Shown here: in pieces, positions 16,549 through 26,011 of the stretch
Numbering within the stretch: position 1 is the first letter of the stretch
Layout of the letters: the number at the start of each line of letters is the position of its first letter
Origin: an uncultured Verrucomicrobiota bacterium
Lineage (GTDB): Bacteria > Verrucomicrobiota > Verrucomicrobiia > Limisphaerales > UBA9464
DNA length: 44,787 bases
Direction: 5' to 3'
NCBI GenBank assembly: GCA_903880005.1
Contig: CAIRNV010000107.1
Span: forward strand, 1-44,787
Made by a program: the position numbers and the translations under genes
The notes under the pieces: model-generated
Told to the model about the DNA's origin: nothing
The model's database searches: none
What the model saw: only the letters and a program-made list of their open reading frames with translations

Positions 16549-17610
16549 TCAGCCGGGATGCTCGGGACGCCCCGCCCGGCCGATCTGCCGGATGATCTCG
16601 AAGGCGACGTCCAGGGCGGCCTTGGCTTGCTCGCCGGAGACGCGGGGGCTTCGCCGCTCGCGCACGCACTCCACGAAGTGACGGATCTCGCAGGCCAGGG
16701 GCTCCTCCTTCGAGATGGGCACGGGCTCGCGCACGATCTTGCGACCAGCATGCTCGCTGATGATCGCGCTCTCGCCCCCGCGCAGCAGCTTGTGCAGCAG
16801 GGAGCTTTCCTGCGCGCCCTCCTCCGCCAGTCGATACACGAACCCTTCCTGGGCGCGGTAGTCGAGGGAGACGTAGCTCGGGGCCTCGCCGCCGCTGAAC
16901 ACCCGGACCTTGCGCACCCGCTCGGGCGAGATCCGGCTCGCGGTCAGGTTGGCCACGCAGCCGTCGGCAAAGCGCAGCCGCGCGTTCGCGATGTCCTCGC
17001 TTCGGCTCAGGACGGGGATGCCCACCGCCTCCACGGACAGCAACGGCGACTTCACGAAGGCGAGGACGACGTCGAGGTCGTGGATCATCAGGTCCAGGAC
17101 GACGCCGATGTCCGTGCTTCGCTTGGGGTAGGGCGACAACCGATGGCACTCGATGAACCGGGGGTGCATGGCGGCTTTCTCGAGGTATTGGAAGACGGGG
17201 TTGAACCGTTCCACGTGGCCCACTTGCAGCACCACGCCCCGTTCCCTCGCCAACGCCACCAACGCCTCGGCGGTCGCCGCCGTGTCGGTCATCGGCTTTT
17301 CCACTAGGACATGCCGCCCGGCTTGCATCGCCCGCATCGCCAGCTCGGCGTGGGTGACCGTGGGGGTGACCACGCTGAGGGCATCGCACGACGCAATGGC
17401 CTCGTCCACGCTGTCGAAGGCCCTCGTGCCATGCTTGGCGGCGTGCTCCCGGGCCTGGGCTGGCAGGGTGTCGTACACGCCGCCGAACCTGATCAAGCCC
17501 TCCGAGGCCAAGGCCCCGTAGATGCGGGCATGTTCCTTGCCCAGCGAACCCACCCCCAGCACGCCCACGGTCGGCAAGCCGCCGTGCTTCGAGACGTCCG
17601 AACTCTTCAT
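16549..17610 (-). CDS. Gfo/Idh/MocA family oxidoreductase
   Basis: NAD(P)-dependent dehydrogenase of about 353 residues. The Rossmann motif GVLGVGSLGKEHARIY lies near the N-terminus, followed by the family signature AGRHVLVEKPMTDTAATAEAL and VGHVERFNP. The HDLDV motif in IGVVLDLMIHDLDVVLAF is the usual substrate-binding region. A sugar or nucleotide-sugar substrate is typical, but it cannot be named here. I chose the ATG at 17610 because GGAG lies 6 bases upstream; an in-frame ATG at 17622 is also possible. It follows the TPR gene by about 20 bases, so they may be co-transcribed. Confidence 0.9.
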   Translation of the reverse strand: MKSSDVSKHGGLPTVGVLGVGSLGKEHARIYGALASEGLIRFGGVYDTLPAQAREHAAKHGTRAFDSVDEAIASCDALSVVTPTVTHAELAMRAMQAGRHVLVEKPMTDTAATAEALVALARERGVVLQVGHVERFNPVFQYLEKAAMHPRFIECHRLSPYPKRSTDIGVVLDLMIHDLDVVLAFVKSPLLSVEAVGIPVLSRSEDIANARLRFADGCVANLTASRISPERVRKVRVFSGGEAPSYVSLDYRAQEGFVYRLAEEGAQESSLLHKLLRGGESAIISEHAGRKIVREPVPISKEEPLACEIRHFVECVRERRSPRVSGEQAKAALDVAFEIIRQIGRAGRPEHPG

Positions 17611-17632
17611 GATTGTCTCCATGACCCGCTTC

Positions 17633-19483
17633 CTAACCCTTTCTCACGCCCGCGAGCATCCGGTCCAGCCACGCCTCCTGCACGGGAAGCAACTGGGACC
17701 GGTTGATCTCCCCCGCGCGCGCCGTCGCCTCGGCGCGCCTCCCCTCCCGCATGAGCAAGGCCACCCATGCCAGATGAAGGTTGGCCTCCTGCGCGGGCGA
17801 CATCCCGGCCGCCGCCAGCCCCTCCAGGATGCGCCGTGCCTCCGGGACCCGGTCGTTGTCCATCAACGCCAACGCATGGTTGACCTGGTAGGGACGTTCC
17901 CCGGGAAACAGCGTCACGCTCTGGAAGGTCAGCCGGACCGCCTCCGCCGCGTCGCGACGCGCGAGGAGGAGCGCCACGGCGCGGTTGTTCCTCAACCGCC
18001 GGTCGTCGCGCGCCAACTCCAGGGCCCGTCTGCTGCTCTCCAGCATGTCTTCGAGGTCGTTGGCCATGCCGGCCGCCGTGGTCCTCTGGGCCCAATAGGC
18101 GGCGGAAGCGCTCAAGGCGGGCTCCGCCCTCCTCATCAAGGCCACGGCCGCGCCTCCAAGTCCGGCATCGGCAAGCCATTCCGCCAGCCGGATCGTCAAC
18201 CCCGGGTCGCCCGCCGGGGCGCCGGCGAGCCCCTCCGCCGTCGCGCGCGCCAAGCTCACCTGCTTCAGCTTGGCCTCCGCGATGGCCCGTAGCGCTTGCG
18301 CCGCCAAGGTCGCGTCCACGCCCGGCACCGCGCCGGAGCCCAGGCTCAGCGCAAGGTCCTTGAGATCCTCCCACCGACCCCGCGCCCGCAAGGCCTCCGC
18401 CCGCAGCATGCCCAGGCCGAGGTCCCGGTGCTGCAACGCCCGGCGGGACTCCAAAAGCTCCAGGGCTTGATCCACCATCCCCAGCGTCAGCAACGCCTGC
18501 GCCAGCATGCGCGTCGGCTTCACGGCTCGACACTCGAGGATGGGCACCACCTCCGTGGCGGACCGGATCGCCTCCTCCCGGCGACCGGAGGCCGCCATGA
18601 GCAACCACAGCTCCACGTATTCGCGGACCCCCGCCGTGCCGTCCGCGATCTCCTCGCGCAGCAATCGCTCGTGCTCCGCGACGTCCGCCCGGGTCACGGC
18701 CAGCTTGCGGGCCAAGGCCATCGCCAACCTTCGGGTCTTGGGATCCCCCTGGGCGGTCGTCAGGCGATCCATGCCCTCCCGCGCCGTGGAAGGAGGGCCC
18801 CATTGCGCCTTCCATGCCTCGCGACGCAACCCCAGCTCGGGGTCCGATGCGAAGGCCGCGCCATGCCGCGCCCACAACGCATCAAACGCCGCCATGTCCG
18901 CCACGTCGAAATACGCCCGGGCCATCCATCCCGCCGCCTCCGACCCCAGCGACGCCACGAACGGCTCCCCGAGCCGCACCATCTCTCCGACCATCTCCAG
19001 CCTCCACATCAAGCGCATGGTCAACTCGACGTCCGCCACGTTGGTGCCGCCCCATTGCAGCAATCGAAGGGCCTCGGGCAACGGGGCCCCCGTCTCCCTC
19101 AGCGTCGCATCGTCCGCCGCCGCCGCCGCGCCCACCCACCCGCGAAGGACCTCCAGGTTGCCGGGGTTGTTCGCCACCGCCCCACGCCACGCCAAGGCCG
19201 AACCGCGCCGATCCCCCGCCTCGGCTGCCTCCAGCGCCCGGCGGTACAGCATCCGGGATTGCGCCATGTCCAGCATGCTCACCCGGAACACGGGGAGGAA
19301 CCCGTCCGGGGTCACGCGCCACGCCTTGACCAGGAAGCCGCACGACCCCGCCACGAACACGCCCAGGATCCACAACGGGGCCCAGCCCGCCCGCCTGATC
19401 CCAGCCCATGGCCCCCTGCGACCCGCCGCACCCGATGTTCCCAACGCACCTCGTCGTGATGTACCCACGGCATCCTTAGTCAT
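17633..19483 (-). CDS. membrane-anchored TPR-like protein
   Basis: Predicted 616-residue protein with one N-terminal membrane segment (APLWILGVFVAGSCGFLV, about residues 35-52). The rest is alanine-, leucine- and arginine-rich helical sequence in TPR-like pairs (ALEAAEAGDRRGSALAWRGAV, RMLAQALLTLGMVDQALELL, QVNHALALMDNDRVPEARRIL). The soluble part probably faces the periplasm and mediates protein contacts; no catalytic motif is seen. I chose the ATG at 19483 with GGAAG upstream; the open frame extends to 19774, but that part is repeat-derived. It lies beside the FG-GAP/UnbV gene, a frequent neighbour type in this phylum. Confidence 0.85.
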   Translation of the reverse strand: MTKDAVGTSRRGALGTSGAAGRRGPWAGIRRAGWAPLWILGVFVAGSCGFLVKAWRVTPDGFLPVFRVSMLDMAQSRMLYRRALEAAEAGDRRGSALAWRGAVANNPGNLEVLRGWVGAAAAADDATLRETGAPLPEALRLLQWGGTNVADVELTMRLMWRLEMVGEMVRLGEPFVASLGSEAAGWMARAYFDVADMAAFDALWARHGAAFASDPELGLRREAWKAQWGPPSTAREGMDRLTTAQGDPKTRRLAMALARKLAVTRADVAEHERLLREEIADGTAGVREYVELWLLMAASGRREEAIRSATEVVPILECRAVKPTRMLAQALLTLGMVDQALELLESRRALQHRDLGLGMLRAEALRARGRWEDLKDLALSLGSGAVPGVDATLAAQALRAIAEAKLKQVSLARATAEGLAGAPAGDPGLTIRLAEWLADAGLGGAAVALMRRAEPALSASAAYWAQRTTAAGMANDLEDMLESSRRALELARDDRRLRNNRAVALLLARRDAAEAVRLTFQSVTLFPGERPYQVNHALALMDNDRVPEARRILEGLAAAGMSPAQEANLHLAWVALLMREGRRAEATARAGEINRSQLLPVQEAWLDRMLAGVRKG

Positions 19484-19654
19484 CCATTGCTTCCATACGT
19501 TCGGGACCCGGCACCCTTGGATGGACCCGGCCCGACGTATCCGCGCGCCGCGAACCCTCTCGACGTTCGACACCCAATTGCAATTCCTCCTTATCAAGAC
19601 GCTCGGGGGGCATGGGCCATCCGCCGAGGCCGGCCCCGCCTCGCGGTCAGCCGC

Positions 19655-19795
19655 AACGATGAAGTTGGTGGGGAGGTGATTGCGAAGCAGATGCTTACGC
19701 AAATCGAGGAGTGAACGAGGCGCGGGATAACCCGTGAAGGACGAAGGATTTGCGGAAGCAGATCCAGCAGGCACGACCGATCCAACTGCCTCGTT
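19655..19795. repeat. MITE-like element, copy 1
   Basis: About 141 bp with terminal inverted repeats AACGATGAAGTTGG and CCAACTGCCTCGTT (12 of 14 pairs). The interior shares GTGATTGCGAAGCAGATGCT and ACGAAGGATTTGCG blocks with 23573-23727. No transposase is included, so it is non-autonomous. Confidence 0.75.
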
Positions 19796-19837
19796 CCAGC
19801 TACGGCAACGGCATCGGCATCATGGCCGCATCCCGTC

Positions 19838-22800
19838 CTACCGTTGCATCGCCCCGTCGGCGGCCACGGTGACCTCGCGAGCCTGCTCCCCCAGGTCGGC
19901 CTGCGTCACCTTGCCGCCGGGCCATCGCACCTCGATGCCCGTGGGCACGCCGGGGCTCGCCAGCACCAAGACCGGCGAATCCTGGGAGCCATAGCCCCCG
20001 CCGCCCGTCACCGCCCGCGCCGGCCCCCAACGGGTTCCCGTCCGCAGCCGGACCGTCGCGCCCAGGCCACACGGGTTGCCCGGAGGCCCCGCCAACCGCA
20101 CCCGAATGCCCGCGGCCGCCTTCTGGTTTCTCAGCAACACCGTCTCCTCCCCGTTCTGCGCCACGACCAGGTCGGGACGGCCGTCCTCGTCGAAGTCCCC
20201 CGTCGCCGCGCCCCGTTGCTCCCCGACCAACCGGATCCCCGACTCGACCGCGCCGACCGCGCTCCATCCGCCTCGACCGTCCCCGCGAAGCATCAAGCCC
20301 AGCCCGGCGTCCATGCGCGTGTCGTCCGGCCTTACGGCGAACCAGTTCTGGGCCAGGAACAAGTCCTCCTTCCCGTCCCCGTCGAAGTCCCCCACGACGA
20401 TCCCCGAGACCGGGGTGCGCTGCGCCTCCGGCGGCAGGTCCACCCGGATGAAATGATCCCCGCGATTGAGCCATGCGCAGGTCGCCAGCGCCTCGGCCCG
20501 CACGGCCACCGCGTCCTTGGGCATCCACCCGCGAACCTCCGTCCCGGCATACGACGCATAGGTCAACCCCTTCCCCTCTAGCTCCGGATGCGCCGCCAAC
20601 ATCGTGTCCTTGTCCCGCCAAGGCAGCCAACGGCCATCCTTCCCCACGCGCGCCTCCATCCAAACGGGGGCGCCTTGGCCGGGCACCTGCCCGTAGATCA
20701 GTGCCGCCGAGTTGGTCGCCCAGATCGCCCACTCGGAGTTCAACCCCCAGTTCCCCGCCACCAAGTCCAGCCGTCCATCCCCGTCCAGGTCTGGCGTCGC
20801 CACGCTTCGCCACCAACCGGTCCCGGAACCCGGCTGCACCGGCTTGGCCCTTCCCGTGCGCCCGTCCAGCAACCGCACCGTTCCCCACTCCGAGGCCAGC
20901 ACCAGCTCGGGAAACCCGTCCCCGTCCATGTCCGCCCACGTCGCGGCCGTCGCCCCCGGCACGGCTGGCCCCGCCGGCTCCACCGCTCGAACCCGAGACA
21001 ACGAGCCGCCCTGCCACCGCCAAATCGCCCCGGTCCTCCCGTTCCCCGCGAAGACGTCCACGACGCCGTCGCCGTCGGCATCCGATGCCGCCAACGCCAC
21101 GGGCAGCCAACCCTCCGTGCCCGCGGCTGTTCCATCCACCTTGCCCAAGGCCTTCCCAGCGCCGTCCATCACGGCGAGCGCCACGCCCTTCTCCATCCCG
21201 GACTCAAGCCCCGACAACGCCGTCCAAACCTGCACGCCCCCACCCGCCCCACCCGCCCCGCCCGTCCGCAGCGCCAGCAGGCCCAATCCATCGTCCGACA
21301 ACGGCTCGCCCAACGTCTTTGGCTTCCACCCGCCCTTCCCGTCCCCCGCCAACCAACCCACGGCCTGGCCCTTGCCCCCCGCCACCAGAACGTCCTCATG
21401 GCCATCGCCATCCACGTCGGCCACGGCCAACCCGGGCCCTTGCTGGCTGAACCGCCGCGGCATGGAGGGAAACATCCCGAAATCATCGAAGGGCTCCTCC
21501 TGGTGCCGATGCGGCGTCTCGATGCTCCATCGCTCAAACCACGGGGCGACCTGGCCCGCAGCCTTCGGCGCCTCTTCCGGCTGCCTCGCCGCCAGCGCCT
21601 CGTCGATCCGGTACTCGTGGTTCGCCTGGATCCCCTCCACGCGGGTCACACCCCCATCGCGCCAACGGACCTCCAACGTCATCGGGCCCGTCCCCGCCGC
21701 GAACGTGCGCAAGGGCTCGCTGCCGCTCAGGTACAACCCACCGCCCAGGATTTCCTGTTCCTGCTTCACGGGCCCGCCCAGCAGGCGCACCCGGGCGCCA
21801 ATCGCCTGCACGTTCGGCAGGCGCCCTCGCAACCGGACTGCCACGCGGGGCGCCGTGCCCCGGTTCCGGTAAACCAACGGCGGCCCGTCCATGCACGACA
21901 TCACCACGTCCAGGTCGCCGTCCCCGTCCAGGTCGGCCAAGGCCGTGCCATGGGCCGGACGCCTCGATTGGAACCCCCATGCCTCCGAGACGTCCTCGAA
22001 GGTGCCGTCGCGCCGGTTCCGAAACGCCACCTTCGCGGCGTCGATGGGCGGATACTCCGCCAGGATCGAGCGTTCCCCTCGCATCGACGTGCGCCGCTTG
22101 CCCCCCGCCTTGCCGCCCACGTCGCGGTCGTTGACGTCGTGTCGGAAACCATTCGACACCAGCAAGTCCTCCCACCCGTCCAAGTCCACGTCCAGGAACA
22201 CGGGCGCCCAGCTCCATTCGGTGGCCGCCACCCCGGCCTGGCACGCGATCTCCTCCCACGTGTTGTCGCCGCGGTTCCGAAACAACCCGTTTCGCGGCAC
22301 ATCCTCGCGGTCCAGGCCCAGCCCCGGCATCCGCGCCCTGGGAACCAAGGCCGGGAAGCTCCGGAGGTGCCGCTCGTGGTCGCGCCTCAGCATCTCCACC
22401 GTGTAGAAGTCCAGGTGCCCGTCCCGGTCGATGTCCGCGAAGTCCACCCCCATGCTCGCATAGCTCATCGAACGCAGCGCGTGCCGCGGCGCCGCCCGGA
22501 AACGTCCCTTCCCATCCCCCAGCCACATGCGGTCCGGCGTCTGGAAGTCGTTGCACACGTAAATGTCCGGGTTGCCGTCCCCGTCAATGTCGCGCACCTG
22601 CACCGCCAACCCAAAGTCGGGCGGGGCCTCCAGCAGCGGCCTTCCATCCTCGTCCACGAAGCTCTCCGCCCACACGGCCGGTCGCAGCCGGCCATTCCCA
22701 ACGTTCCAATACAGGACATCCAGCTCGCCCAGCTCGAAGTACCGCCCGTCGATGATCCGCACCCGCTTCGCCCATCGTCCCGTCACCGTCGGGACGCCAT

Positions 22801-23440
22801 TCACCATGCGCTCCGACAACTCCGCGCCGTCCCGCAACGGCGAGGTGGTCCCAAAGTTGCACCAGTACACGTCCAGGTCCCCGTCCCCGTCCAGGTCTCC
22901 CACCGCCATCGACGTCGCCCCCGTCCTCGACCCGATCCCGGCCGTCGCGGTGCCATCCGTGAAATGCCCTTTGCCGTCCCCTACCCAGAACGCATGGGGA
23001 CCCCCAAAGCTCGTCACCATCAGGTCCAGCGCGCCATCGCCCGTGATGTCCGCCAGCAACGCGCCGCACACCATCATGTTCGTCAACGCCACCCCCGCCG
23101 ACTGCGTGATGTTCGTGAACCGCCACCCCCCGAGGTTCCGGTAAAGGGCCGAGACGCCGTCCCGATGCGCAAAGAACAGGTCCACCAAGCCGTCCCCGTC
23201 CACGTCGCCCGCCGCGACACCCGTCCCGTTCATCAGGTTCTGGAACGCCGACAACCGCTCGAAGCGCAGGCCGTTCGTGAAGTCAATCCCCAGCCCGGCC
23301 GCCGGCAACAGCTCGAGGCCCGGGCCCGACGACGGCCCCAGCGTCAACGGTGTGGAGCGAACCCCGGCGACGTCCGCGAGGCCGCCCTCCATCCACAGCA
23401 GCCACGCAACAAACCAGGCACGAAGCACTCGGAAGATCAT
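19838..23440 (-). CDS. secreted FG-GAP/VCBS protein with two UnbV domains
   Basis: Predicted 1200-residue exported protein with signal peptide MIFRVLRAWFVAWLLW. It carries many calcium-binding FG-GAP/VCBS repeats (GDVDGDGLVDLFF, GDLDGDGDLDVYW, DLDGDGDLDVVM, GDFDGDGKEDLFL), suggesting a beta-propeller. An ASPIC/UnbV domain follows the first propeller (about 570-655: GARVRLLGG to LEVRWRDGGV) and a second closes the protein (GATVRLRTG to IEVRWPGGK). The family resembles CRTAC1 and is expanded in Verrucomicrobiota and Planctomycetes; its role is unknown, with adhesion or carbohydrate binding suspected. I chose the ATG at 23440 for the signal peptide; a GTG at 23473 is possible. MITE-like copies flank the gene. 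Confidence 0.9.
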   Translation of the reverse strand: MIFRVLRAWFVAWLLWMEGGLADVAGVRSTPLTLGPSSGPGLELLPAAGLGIDFTNGLRFERLSAFQNLMNGTGVAAGDVDGDGLVDLFFAHRDGVSALYRNLGGWRFTNITQSAGVALTNMMVCGALLADITGDGALDLMVTSFGGPHAFWVGDGKGHFTDGTATAGIGSRTGATSMAVGDLDGDGDLDVYWCNFGTTSPLRDGAELSERMVNGVPTVTGRWAKRVRIIDGRYFELGELDVLYWNVGNGRLRPAVWAESFVDEDGRPLLEAPPDFGLAVQVRDIDGDGNPDIYVCNDFQTPDRMWLGDGKGRFRAAPRHALRSMSYASMGVDFADIDRDGHLDFYTVEMLRRDHERHLRSFPALVPRARMPGLGLDREDVPRNGLFRNRGDNTWEEIACQAGVAATEWSWAPVFLDVDLDGWEDLLVSNGFRHDVNDRDVGGKAGGKRRTSMRGERSILAEYPPIDAAKVAFRNRRDGTFEDVSEAWGFQSRRPAHGTALADLDGDGDLDVVMSCMDGPPLVYRNRGTAPRVAVRLRGRLPNVQAIGARVRLLGGPVKQEQEILGGGLYLSGSEPLRTFAAGTGPMTLEVRWRDGGVTRVEGIQANHEYRIDEALAARQPEEAPKAAGQVAPWFERWSIETPHRHQEEPFDDFGMFPSMPRRFSQQGPGLAVADVDGDGHEDVLVAGGKGQAVGWLAGDGKGGWKPKTLGEPLSDDGLGLLALRTGGAGGAGGGVQVWTALSGLESGMEKGVALAVMDGAGKALGKVDGTAAGTEGWLPVALAASDADGDGVVDVFAGNGRTGAIWRWQGGSLSRVRAVEPAGPAVPGATAATWADMDGDGFPELVLASEWGTVRLLDGRTGRAKPVQPGSGTGWWRSVATPDLDGDGRLDLVAGNWGLNSEWAIWATNSAALIYGQVPGQGAPVWMEARVGKDGRWLPWRDKDTMLAAHPELEGKGLTYASYAGTEVRGWMPKDAVAVRAEALATCAWLNRGDHFIRVDLPPEAQRTPVSGIVVGDFDGDGKEDLFLAQNWFAVRPDDTRMDAGLGLMLRGDGRGGWSAVGAVESGIRLVGEQRGAATGDFDEDGRPDLVVAQNGEETVLLRNQKAAAGIRVRLAGPPGNPCGLGATVRLRTGTRWGPARAVTGGGGYGSQDSPVLVLASPGVPTGIEVRWPGGKVTQADLGEQAREVTVAADGAMQR

Positions 23441-23572
23441 CACAATCGTGGAAAAACGGCACGATCGTGACACCCCCCTGACACGTGCGTCGAGTCCCCA
23501 CTTCCCCCGTGCCTTTCAAAGGATGGCAAGTCCCTGCACTCGAAATTGTTACGCAGGACAAAACTTAGCCGG

Positions 23573-23727
23573 AACGATTCAGTTGGGAGGGAAGTGATTG
23601 CGAAGCAGATGCTTGTGCAAGCCGAGGAGTGATCGAGGCGCACGCCGGTACGAGGCCCGTAACGAGCGAACGACGAAGGATTTGCGCAAGCAGATCGAGC
23701 AAGCACGACCGATCCAACTGAATCGTT
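23573..23727. repeat. MITE-like element, copy 2
   Basis: About 155 bp bounded by perfect 14-bp terminal inverted repeats, AACGATTCAGTTGG at 23573-23586 and CCAACTGAATCGTT at 23714-23727. The interior matches the copy at 19655-19795 in the same orientation. Confidence 0.8.
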
Positions 23728-23840
23728 ACGGCTTAGACGCCAAGCCCCCCTCACGCGGCAGGGCGATGGGGCGTGGGCTTGGAACGGCGGGTTGAAAAAC
23801 CCGCCCTCCTTCCTGCATCCGAGCGGCGCGGACAAAGTGG

Positions 23841-23859
23841 CAGCGGCATCATGCCGCTG
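23841..23859. terminator. possible terminator hairpin after the CAP gene
   Basis: CAGCGGCAT and ATGCCGCTG form a 9-bp stem around a single central base, 27 bases past the CAP gene stop. No T-run follows, so it may be a REP-like palindrome and not a true intrinsic terminator. Confidence 0.3.
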
Positions 23860-23885
23860 AGCTCGGCCACCTGTCCGCCTGTGGC

Positions 23886-25934
23886 CTACTTCAGGGTCCG
23901 CACCCTGAAGTACCCCTGCTGGCCACCCGCCTCCACCCTTCCCCGAAACCGCCCACCCCCCAGGCTCGTCACGCCCGTGACCGGGGTCTCCTCCCAACCC
24001 ATCACCGCCGAAACCCCACCCGCGCGCTCCACGACGTACGGCCCCGTCGCCGCCCCCGTCGCCGCCCACTCCAGGACGAGCATCCCGTCGGGACCCACCA
24101 CCGGGGCGGCCCATGACAGGCCCGGCAACGATCCCGGCGCAAATGCCTCCACCCGACGCCCACTGCCGTTCCCCCCGAAGTAATCCCCGAACACGATCGG
24201 TCCCGCCTGAAGGAGCCATGCGCCCGCCTCCGGGGCGGCAAAGGCAAACTCCGCCTTCCCGACATCCGAGGTGGTCGCCTCCCCAAGCTCCTCCGCCTCC
24301 GTCACGCGCACCGTGTCCAGGTAGAAGCCCACGCCCGACATCGTCTGCGGGAAGTAGGTTCCGCGCGCCTCGTAGAGGAAACGAACCCGGACGGTCTTCC
24401 CCTGAAATCCCGCCAACGACACCGCAACCGGATCCAACGTCACCGCCGACAATTGACCGGACCCCGATCCCGTCTCCGTCCAGACATCCCGCCACGTGCC
24501 ACCCACCTCCACCTGCGCGCGGGCGACCTGCCCCGTTGTTGCAACCCCCAGCTTCTTCTCGAACCGAAGCTCCGACGCCGGCCCCACCAGGAAGGTCCGG
24601 CCCAGCGCCAAGGACTGCACGGACGGCGTCGGGTGCGCCAGGTGGTAGCACCAGCCCCCCTCCGCGAGTGGCTCCTGCACGCGCACGTCGTAGCCGGCCG
24701 AGACCGCCACCTGCATCCCATCCCCAGCATCCTCGCCTCCCCACGTCTGGACCGAGGGCGACAGCCGCGCCCGACTCCACCTATATCCACTCGCCTTGGG
24801 CACTTCCGGGACCACGTAGGACGCAGCCACTCCCACCTCCACCTGCGCCGCCCCTGTGGGCCTCGTGTCCACCGTGTCCGGGCCGAGTCGCGCCGGGTCG
24901 AAGACCACCACCTGGGTTTGGAACGCCCGCCATTGGCCTCCCACCCACACCCCGCCCACCGTCACGGTATAAGTCAGGTCGTGCTCGGGCGCCGGATGGT
25001 CCGCCGCGTCGGGGTTCATGCCGGACGGAATCCACACCAGCGTGTTGTCGCCCGCGCCGGCTCCCACGGGCTCGATCGACACCCCGATGGCCGCGCCATC
25101 ACGGGTCATGGAGACCGTTGCGCTTCCGAAGTCCGCACCCGGATAGGAAAAGGACCACCTGCCCGGCACGAGGGAATGCGGCACGTGTCCATGCGGCGGC
25201 CATTGGACCCAAGGCTCCCGCGTCGCCGGGCGCTCGGGGCTTTGGTCCGCGTCAAAGACCCACAGGGCATTCGCCCCCCACACGCCCGCCCCGCCGGGAA
25301 TGTCCCCCGTCCCCATGTGCCGCGTGTTCGGATACAGGATCCATCGCCGATGCCCCACCAGCGCGTTGTTCGCCCCGGGGTCCACCATGTAGCCATCCAC
25401 GGAGGCCGGGCCGAAGCCCCCGAGGTATAAGTTCGAGCTTCCCGCCGCCTCGGCCCCATCGTCGGTATAGAACAACCAGGTCGGAGGGGGCGTATGGCTC
25501 AGGCTGCCGTTGGCGCTCATCATCAAGGCCGCCTGCTGCGCCTTCGCCCCGTACACCGCCGAACGTTCCACCCACGCGGGCACCCCGCACAGCGCCCGGA
25601 AGTAGTTCACCCGCCGCATCACGGCGTCCTGGAACTCCACGGACGTCTGGCCCGCGATGCCTTGAGACACGTCCCCGTTCCAACCGTCCGCCACCCCATC
25701 CGACGCCGCATGAACCGTGAGGTGGAACAGCCGGACCTCCTCGCGGCTGGATGGATCCACCAAAAAGCCACCGACGGCCGACCTTGGCCCCAGCCCGCCC
25801 CCGCCGCCCCCTGCGGAGGGACGCCACCACGAGGGCGGCGTCGGGGCCTCGTTCATCCACGGCCCATCGGATGCGTGCGCCGCGGCCGCCACCCACGTCA
25901 CGCCCAGCCAAGCCCATCGGTTCGCCCGTTTCAT
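23886..25934 (-). CDS. secreted CAP (SCP/PR1) domain protein
   Basis: Predicted 682-residue exported protein with signal peptide ending in VAAAAHA. Residues about 95-215 fit a CAP domain (VNYFRALCGVPAWVE, AQQAALMMSANGSLSH, GHRRWILYP), a fold found in secreted proteins with lipid-binding or proteolytic roles. The long C-terminal part is beta-rich, with immunoglobulin- or jelly-roll-like segments, and ends in YFRVRTLK, typical of Verrucomicrobial surface proteins. Function is unknown. The start at 25934 has GGGAG 5 bases upstream. Confidence 0.85.
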   Translation of the reverse strand: MKRANRWAWLGVTWVAAAAHASDGPWMNEAPTPPSWWRPSAGGGGGGLGPRSAVGGFLVDPSSREEVRLFHLTVHAASDGVADGWNGDVSQGIAGQTSVEFQDAVMRRVNYFRALCGVPAWVERSAVYGAKAQQAALMMSANGSLSHTPPPTWLFYTDDGAEAAGSSNLYLGGFGPASVDGYMVDPGANNALVGHRRWILYPNTRHMGTGDIPGGAGVWGANALWVFDADQSPERPATREPWVQWPPHGHVPHSLVPGRWSFSYPGADFGSATVSMTRDGAAIGVSIEPVGAGAGDNTLVWIPSGMNPDAADHPAPEHDLTYTVTVGGVWVGGQWRAFQTQVVVFDPARLGPDTVDTRPTGAAQVEVGVAASYVVPEVPKASGYRWSRARLSPSVQTWGGEDAGDGMQVAVSAGYDVRVQEPLAEGGWCYHLAHPTPSVQSLALGRTFLVGPASELRFEKKLGVATTGQVARAQVEVGGTWRDVWTETGSGSGQLSAVTLDPVAVSLAGFQGKTVRVRFLYEARGTYFPQTMSGVGFYLDTVRVTEAEELGEATTSDVGKAEFAFAAPEAGAWLLQAGPIVFGDYFGGNGSGRRVEAFAPGSLPGLSWAAPVVGPDGMLVLEWAATGAATGPYVVERAGGVSAVMGWEETPVTGVTSLGGGRFRGRVEAGGQQGYFRVRTLK

Positions 25935-26011
25935 GCCCGCTCCCTACCGCCCCGCCACCGCGATGGCAAGGCATGGCACCAACCCCCAACGCTTCCCTGC
26001 GCCGTCCACCG

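Larger units (their letters stand above)
23441..23885. other. intergenic region with MITE-like element and hairpin
   Basis: This 445-base stretch has no supported gene. It holds MITE-like copy 2 and a palindrome next to the CAP gene stop codon. Confidence 0.5.

Noticed and set aside
20588-23470. Long plus-strand frame opposite the FG-GAP gene
   Set aside because: It is a mirror of GC-rich FG-GAP codons; the minus-strand product has clear domains.
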